This document shows positions 57,619 through 64,000 of a stretch of DNA of 64,000 nt, one piece after another. The stretch's first letter is position 1. Each line of letters starts with the position of its first letter. The DNA is from Fomitopsis serialis (taxonomy: Eukaryota; Basidiomycota; Agaricomycetes; Polyporales; Fomitopsidaceae). The stretch is taken from NCBI RefSeq assembly GCF_022376445.1, contig NW_025954978.1:124001-188000 (forward strand), in the 5' to 3' direction. The position numbers and the translations under genes are program-made. Under the pieces are notes generated by a model. That model was given only the letters and a program-made list of their open reading frames with translations. It ran no database searches and was not told the DNA's origin.

Positions 57619-59203
57619 CTACTTTCGCCGTCCATCGGATCCACTGGCCTGCGGTCGTGTGTTGGTACCGGATCGGACAAGGGGCGCTTGTACTGGCGTA
57701 CGATATCCTTTCTCGTCCCACTTTTCGACACCGTAACCAAGCAGGTCGGAAACCTCATCTTCCCCATCGGGTGTCCCAGATCGATCTGGATCGAAGAAGT
57801 AGACGTCCGACATCTCCGAAGGAGTAGATGCAGAGCCGTTGTGGTAGGCTACTTCGCGAATAGCGATCACGAATCTGGACAATAAGATGACTGTGAGCCT
57901 GGCGAAAGGAGACGTGATCAGTAGCGTTTGTACCAGTCCACATCCTGAGACTTACATATCGACGAACATCGAGCACTCCAGAGCCTAGATGTGCTGTTGA
58001 GCCTCGTCCCTGGTACGAGCCGGGATACATACATTGACAGCCCAGGCTGATAGCACGACAATGTTGAATCCGAGAAGAACACTGCAGGGAAGTTTCTGTT
58101 TGGCATACCGTTCGCGCGTTGACAGTCTAGGACATACCCGAAGTGCACTGTTCCTGTACGAGCATCAACAATCAATTCGGTTCACTATGCTGTGCGAAGA
58201 CGCCGAATTGGAATACAGACTGACCATTTTGAAGAAACAGCTGGGTGAACTTGAAGACGGGCGTCTTACTGCGTCGAGCCTCTTTGTAGCCTGCATACAT
58301 GGCCCGCCATGTCACGAGCAGAACAATAGTATCCCCAATGATGCTGCATGCACGCACGACCATCTCCACTACACAAGCAGTCAGCCAAACGACACAGAGA
58401 TCTCACGCAGAGACTTGCTGACACCTGGGTATCGCCTGTCACTAATGCAGTCAACGGGGCGGACCAAATCAACTCACTGCGTTGTAAAAACAAACCGCTT
58501 ACTATCTGTCAAGCAGTATATGGGGAGTGGTACGGCTTGGTACACGGTGTAGATCACGTAGACCTGCGGAGACCTCAGTGTCTATTGCATGATCCAGAAT
58601 CTGAGACATACAATCGCGTAGATGGGCCCGAGAAGGAACAGGGTCAATACGAGTGCTGGAAGCGGCCAACGCCTCTGGCTTATGCCATAGACGCGCTGTG
58701 CTGTGATCACTGCACAACTTATATCAGCCAGCGGCAATCGAGACAAGGTCCAGAAGTATTACCTCCGAGTAGCGCACAAAGTACGCACCAAGAAGCCCCG
58801 TATATTGAGTATATGAAACGGTCCCTATGGGAGAGGGTGTGTCGTGTTCAGGCGACGTGCTCGTGAATCACTGAGTATTGGACAACATTACCTCTGACAG
58901 AGAAGTTAGCGGGTATTAATGATGTGCAAGAAACTACTAGCCTCCCTACTTTACAATCTAGGCCAGCCGAGGTTGCGATGTTCGCCGAAAAGTACACGAT
59001 TGCAGAAACATGCATGGCCGTATACAAGGTGCAGAATCCCCATTTCGGTCTGCGCCACACGGTGTCTACTTCGCGGGAGAACGTGAGAGCACGATCGTAC
59101 AAGTAAATGCCTACGCGTGCCGCACGAAGTCAGAGGGCATGTAATTTCGAGTAGCAAAGGATCACTGCTTACTGGCTGCGACGATTGTGCAGCAGTTCTC
59201 CAT
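57619..59203 (-). CDS. DUF6533-type membrane protein, copy B (altered C-terminus)
   Basis: Paralogue of copy A. Starts MENCCTIVAA at 59203, splices into SIYLYDRALTFSREVDTVWR, and keeps the same hydrophobic segments (GFCTLYTAMHVSAIVYFSAN, MSRFVIAIREV) and the acidic tail SDVYFFDPDRSGTPDGEDEV. After GYGVEKWDEKGY the sequence diverges from A and runs into about 25 unrelated residues ending SGSDGRRK; this point coincides with the duplication breakpoint near 57700, so the original C-terminus was cut off and replaced by read-through. The upstream ATG used by A is followed here by a stop, so the two copies use different starts. Probably still able to make a membrane protein. Confidence 0.62.
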
Positions 59204-60210
59204 AAAACTACAAGGTCATTGATGCATGAGCGCGCCGCCAGTCATCAAAGTATAGGAACTCACTAGGTGTCCAAAGCAAAACTCTCCTCCGATTCAGGTA
59301 TCATTGACATCGCAATTCAAGAAGGGGAGGGTGGTTTCCGCGGAAGTCGGTTTCAAAGCGATGGGACAACTTATACACGAGGCCAGCTTCACATATCACC
59401 AAGTACAATGGAAGACTATACCTAAACGATGCAATTAGTCCCATGCGTTTGACAGAAGTTAGCCACACGAACTGCAAGCCTGTACCAAGGACACTGTCAG
59501 GGTCCGTCGGACGTCAGGACATGGAGAGCCACGCGCTACGGAGCCACTGGCGGCGGTGTCACGGTGTCTCGAGTAGCGCAACTCTGTCGGTCAGCCCTTC
59601 AAGCTGGGCTGCATCTCTGCCAATTGCAGGAAGCTCAGAGGCGAAAGGTCTCTGATGCCCAACCAATGCCTATAGCAATTGCCCGTTGCGATGTCTCATG
59701 TGTCCACCGTCGCTGGTCAGTAACATGTTAGTGAGGAACGCGGAGCCTATCAGTGGCCGGGCACTTCTTGGGTTGGCAGAACTTGAAAGGGGCCCGTTGT
59801 TGAGTTTGGGATGCCTGCGGTCCGACCGTGCGCGTACCGACGTGGTTGGATATCGCACGACGCGGACAGGTTCCCTTGTGTTGTTGCTTTGAGCTCGTCA
59901 TCTACAACCGCAGTAGGGGTGCTATAAGGCGCATAGCACTCGAATGTTGAACGTTGAACTTGTGCCTACAGGAGCAAGCATGGTGATTCGCAGGCAGACC
60001 GTCGAGGCAGACGTCGACAACTTGGAAAGAGACGACTAGCGCTCGAACCCAGTTCCTTTTAGGGAAAGTGGCGGATCCCTCGCCGACCGTGTCGCACCTT
60101 CCTTCACTCTCCCACTCGGAACACCCTGCTCAGTGCTCTACGTACAGTCCTCGCAGGCAGGAACTCTCCTCAATAACTTTATCGCTATTGCGAACCTTCT
60201 AAACAACCAC
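59204..60210. other. Intergenic, end of duplication unit B
   Basis: Contains the unit-B match to the flanks of the transposon (59275-59540), then about 650 bases with no supported gene before the start at 60211. Confidence 0.5.
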
Positions 60211-61481
60211 ATGGCTCTCTCTCCCGAGCATGCCCAGATGAGTGCGACTGAACTCCGAGTCGGGACTCCCGACATCCTCCCTGTGGATATGCAGCCCATT
60301 TCGAAAGAGACTCCCGCGCACAGCAAAATACCTGTCTCTGCACCGGTAATCCCTCTGACGCGGATAACCTGACTATATGCTAACGATTTCCCTCAAGGGT
60401 GCCGCTGAAGTCGTCGAGGAACCCTGCCCAGACGCTGATCACTTAACTCAGGCGACGTCCAAATCTCTGGTGACCTGTCGTGTATTCACTTGAATCATAC
60501 TCGTGCTAATATGTCATTCTCTAGACCTCCGAAAAACGCAAGGCATCGGACGATGCCTGCAAGGAGCAGGCTAAAAAGCACAAGGGTATGGAAAACCAAG
60601 ACGTAAGAACCGTTCAAGTAAGCGCATATAGTCTGCTCAGGTTGAGCCACATTTACGCATCTCGTCTGTAGGATTCGGATGACGATGACTCTTCATCCAA
60701 TGAGTCGGATGACGATGATACTTCATCCTCATCCTCATCCTCATCCTCATCCGATGAGTCGGACGATGACTACAGCGGAGTGCTCGGAAGGCATGTTGAA
60801 TCATCTGATGATGATACTCCCTTGGTGAAGATGGCAGTGAGTACATCGGTCAACAATCGTGCCTAGAATTAAGCAGCCGTCACGCTCAAGGCTCCGAAGG
60901 CACCAAAGCTCGCCGGTGGCAACCGCGCGAAGCCGTCTGTGGCAGAGGTATGGGGGTCTCCATTGACACGATTAACGTTGTCTTACCGAGCTCATCCTGC
61001 TTAGGCCCAGATGTTCGATGGGCCGCGTTACCCCGGCCTTCCCGGAAGTCTTGAATACGAGCGAGCTGCTGCCGAAGTCTTTTTCCAGCATGCAGCTGAA
61101 GTTCGCCAGCAGGCCAAGCTTCAAATGCAGCTCTATGCGAACGCCGCTCAGGCCGTCGCGCTCAGAACCAGAGCCTGGAAGGACTATTACCGCGGTCTCC
61201 AGACCGCTCGGGAACTCGGCTTAACGATGCCGGTCCCGGCGTTTCCTCCGACCTTGACTATGCCTGCCCTACCTGACTTTTCTGGGCTTCTGGGGAGTCT
61301 CCAGCCTTACAGACCAGCCTGGTACGCCGACTCGGGAGTGAGGACGATCCCTGGCACCGCAGGTATTGCTTCCCGCAAACTCAATGCGGAGGCTCTGACG
61401 GAAGAATCTCGAACCCATAACGCCTCTGCCTCTGGATCTGGTCACATCGACTCCGGCGAGTCTGACAGCCACTCTCTCTAG
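60211..61481 (+). CDS. Acidic Ser/Asp-rich protein of unknown function
   Basis: Exons join as MALSPEHAQMSATELRVGTP ... KIPVSAP, then GAAEVVEEPCPDADHLTQAT, TSEKRKASDDACKEQAKKHK, an Asp/Ser repeat tract, APKAPKLAGGNRAKPSVAE and a final long exon from AQMFDGPRYPGLPGSLEYER. The last exon has an Ala/Gln-rich helix (AAEVFFQHAAEVRQQAKLQM) and ends SGESDSHSL. A KRK ... KKHK cluster could be a nuclear signal. At 60835-60836 the exon end ATGGCAGTGAGT needs one more G (CAG|GTGAGT) to stay in frame with the next exon. No family recognised; acidic low-complexity plus basic patches suggests a chromatin or nucleolar protein, which is only a guess. Confidence 0.65.
60719..60758 (+). repeat. TCATCC / TCCGATGA low-complexity tract
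   Basis: Repeated TCATCC units code for the poly-serine run within the Asp/Ser-rich exon and are prone to length change. Confidence 0.85.
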
Positions 61482-62651
61482 ATCTGGAATCCGGTCACTG
61501 TATCTGCCTCTCGCCCGTGTCTCGTCTCGCCTTGTCTCTTCAACCTCTTGGAGCTGCTGCAACGACCGCTCAGGTCACTCAACGTGCACATGCACTCGTC
61601 GGAACAGACGCCGTCATGCGAAGTCTCACAACTCGGGACTGTATTCCTCCTCTTTCTGTTGTACTCTGTGCTGTCGCATGTGCTGCTACACTTGTCGAAC
61701 GTCATGATCCCGAACGCTCTCCGATGTAATACTACGATCCTGTAATCAGACGATGACATCCCCCCAGTCCTGCAATAGAGATGGCGAACTTTGAGAAACT
61801 CAGAAGCATCCCGGAAGATGTGGAAATTAAGCTTACACCGGATTTCCCCTCTGCACCTTGAGCTGAGGTCTGAGGCGATATCAACTGAATCGTATATTGT
61901 CTAGACAGGGTACATCGCTGACTGTAGCTACAGACGTTGCGGACGAGCGCTGGGCGCGCCGCCCGATCTGGCGATCTGGCGGTCGTCGCGACATTGATCC
62001 CGACGCGTGCTGCGTTCAAGTTCAAGTTGGACGCGACCTACAGGCGTCGTCTGCCCGACGACCTATTCGACGTCCAGCCTCTACAGTAGGGCGGACTGCG
62101 GCCGACGACTTGATGCAGGCAGGATCAATATAGAAGCCTTCTGAACAAAGCGGGCGCCCACAGAGGCCCACAGAAGCGGACACGCGCTGCTCGCACAGCC
62201 TTCCCCTTGTCTCTGCACCCTCTTCGTTGTGTATGAGCAGGGCTATGAGATGAGACGGATGTTGGTAACCTTCCCAGGTGTGTAAGCTGTATCATGATTA
62301 GGCGAACTGATTGACGGGAGTCCTAGACACAGGATCCGAGTCTGTCCTGTATCGGGGATAGGGTGTAGAAAGGACGTCAGGGCCTCCTGCGTCGTAGATG
62401 CACCAGACAGGGACAACAGACATGGCGTGCTTACCCCTAGCATCTGTTGTGCGGCGCCCGGTGCTGCTACACGCTAGCACTCACCATGGGGTTATGATTC
62501 AAGTTCACACTGCACCGGTAGAGGCAGCCGCCACAATTTCACCACCAGAATCGTGCCTTCAGTTGATGCATCCAATAAGGATCTCAAACCGACCGACATT
62601 AGAGGTGAGTGTTAATCCTGAAGTTGGTGTATAACATACGAATGGCTTAGC
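61482..62651. other. Intergenic, no confident gene
   Basis: A short protein-like frame begins MANFEKLRSIPEDVEIKLTP at about 61780 but stops after 26 codons. It may be the first exon of the gene that follows; I cannot find splice sites that link it. Confidence 0.35.
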
Positions 62652-64000
62652 ATTACCGTTCCGATCCAGGAGTATGCGGAGGATCCGCTTGCTGGTCATA
62701 GTTAGGACTCGGAAGTGCAAATCACCTGTTCGGGACCTGTTCCGCCGTTTGACCCGGAATTGCGCGTGTCCTCAAAAAGGTGGTGGTATAATGACGACGA
62801 GCATGCGATCCCCGACACGCAGCGGCGTCGCTGAACCTTTCCTCTTCCGGTACGCTTTCCCCTCGTTAGCTAAGATTCCTGCACTGACGGCCCCTGATAT
62901 CACCGCCCAAACGGTCTGTTCTTCCGGCGGCAGAATGGCGATAACGATCTCTCACGGAACCAATTTCCTAATGCTCGCTGTGGGTCCACATGCCGAGTAT
63001 GGACAACCTCCTCCTCCAGGCGCTTCTGCTCGCTCCCGACATTCCATCCACAACCACTACAGACCTCCTGCAGCCCCTCTACACCCCAAAGCCATGCGTA
63101 TAGCTATGGTGAAAATTATTGCCCCGTCGATGGGCAGAATGCTGCTCGTCAGCTACCGCGCTGCCAACAATTCCAGCATAACCCGGATATCCTGGGCGCT
63201 AACAAATTCGCTCAAAACCAGGGTTTCAACGATGTCGGACAGACTGACAACGCGTATGACACGATCCAGGCTGAGAGTGCGCAATAAGTGGCTGCAGGGG
63301 CAGCCGGTGCCACTCGGGGTCATCGGTTTGTACTTGAGGACGCTCGTGGACAGCTTCGTCGTGCGTTCGCGAACTATAGAGCGCCTGTGCCGTCTCTGTC
63401 GCCTCCAACGGCCTCGCCGCAGGCAAGTACCCTCTCTGCCCCATCTGATATCTGAAACTCTCAACTAATTGTTCTCCAGCTGCCCGACACGAGGAGTGAC
63501 TCGAGTAGCCCCGCTGGCTCGGTCGGGGGCCAGCCGAGCCGCCACGGCGGAGGCGGCGGAAACAGGAGCCCCCGGGACGTGTCTCATGTCCCAGGCGTTA
63601 CAGGACAACCGCACAGAGCTCAGGGCTCACAGATGGGTGCAGTGATACCCGTTCAGGGCGAGCAAAACGCGTCGCCACAATCGATTAGCCCCGGGCCTCC
63701 CTACGGGGCATATATTCGGCGCGGCAGATTGGAGCAAACGGACTATGAGAATGTGGCCCATGGAATGACGGGTAATGTACTCCAGCGTCCTCCGGTGCAT
63801 CGATTTGCATCGACAGGCGTCGTAGCGGGCCCATCGTCGCAGAACGTCTTCAACGTGCCGCGCCACGTCCAGGGCGGGGGCCCTCCTGCATACCCGCAAC
63901 CCCCCTCGCTCCCTCAGACGCCACATCTCGATCTACGCACCCGCCAGCTCTCTCTAGACGATAGACCGGTGCATTACGGAGGGCACCTACAGCTGCCACA
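62652..64000 (+). CDS. Unrecognised low-complexity gene, cut by window end; frame interrupted
   Basis: One reading frame carries protein-like sequence in pieces: ITVPIQEYAEDPLAGHS, a TAG at 62703, then PPFDPELRVSSKRWWYNDDE, a gap, SHAYSYGENYCPVDGQNAAR through QNQGFNDVGQTDNAYD, a TAA at 63285, VLEDARGQLRRAFANYRAPV, and after an intron at 63423-63479 a Gly/Pro/Gln-rich exon (LPDTRSDSSSPAGSVGGQPS ... YENVAHGMTGNVLQRPP) open to the window edge. That intron has a GC donor (CAG|GCAAGT). The two stops in otherwise open frame may be unrecognised introns, sequence errors or real decay. Composition suggests a disordered protein; no family is seen. Confidence 0.45.

Larger units (their letters stand above)
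54440..59540. repeat. Tandem duplication: unit A about 54440-57650, unit B about 57700-59540
   Basis: The two units align along their length: 54440-55990 with 57708-59275 (the genes), 55990-56087 with 59275-59375, 56869-56970 with 59376-59475, and 57562-57650 with 59487-59540. Unit A is longer because it holds two extra segments (56088-56866 and about 56972-57561). Divergence is visible throughout, so the duplication is not recent. Confidence 0.85.

Overview
The window looks like nuclear DNA of a filamentous basidiomycete, most likely an agaricomycete. Genes are dense, introns are frequent and short (about 45-65 nt, GTRNGY donors), and the protein families fit: a DUF6533 membrane protein pair, a MGQYW-start F-box-like protein, bicupin oxalate decarboxylase, a proline-rich metacaspase, a palmitoylation-type casein kinase 1, and intron-containing nuclear tRNAs. 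There are no operons. Gene models were built by eye from exon frames and splice sites.

Layout. 0-6 kb, plus strand: a SnoaL-like protein, a FrnE/DsbA thioredoxin-fold oxidoreductase, a Frag1/DRAM/Sfk1 membrane protein and GARP subunit Vps51. 7.2 kb: tRNA-Ser(CGA). 8.5-10.9 kb: a membrane-anchored aspartic protease. 12.6-17.4 kb, minus: a W-rich 37-residue ORF, a putative mitochondrial protein, tRNA-Tyr(GTA) and casein kinase 1. 19.5-20.8 kb, minus: a C/D snoRNA host gene, divergent from an ABHD11-like hydrolase (20.9-22.2 kb). 22.8-25.3 kb: a novel membrane/coiled-coil protein. 26.3-32.5 kb: an F-box-like protein, a Ppn2-like metallophosphatase and an HSP20 chaperone. 33-48 kb, all minus: Srs2-type helicase, sugar transporter, type I metacaspase and a disordered protein. 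48.8-54 kb, plus: oxalate decarboxylase and methionyl-tRNA synthetase. 54.4-59.5 kb: a tandem duplication of a DUF6533 gene, with a TIR transposon present in one unit and the matching empty site in the other. 60.2-64 kb: two unrecognised low-complexity genes, the last cut by the window edge.

The most interesting element is the snoRNA host gene at 19.5-20.8 kb. It has five introns of 162-208 nt, each carrying one C/D-box snoRNA at a near constant distance from the 3' splice site. Three guides match universally conserved rRNA perfectly for 11-12 nt and obey the N+5 rule, predicting the sites made in yeast by snR63, snR55 and snR77.

A technical caution: at least ten otherwise well-conserved genes or exons need one extra base, nearly always in a short G/C run, to stay in frame. 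This looks like residual homopolymer error in the assembly, and several 'broken' frames below should be read in that light.
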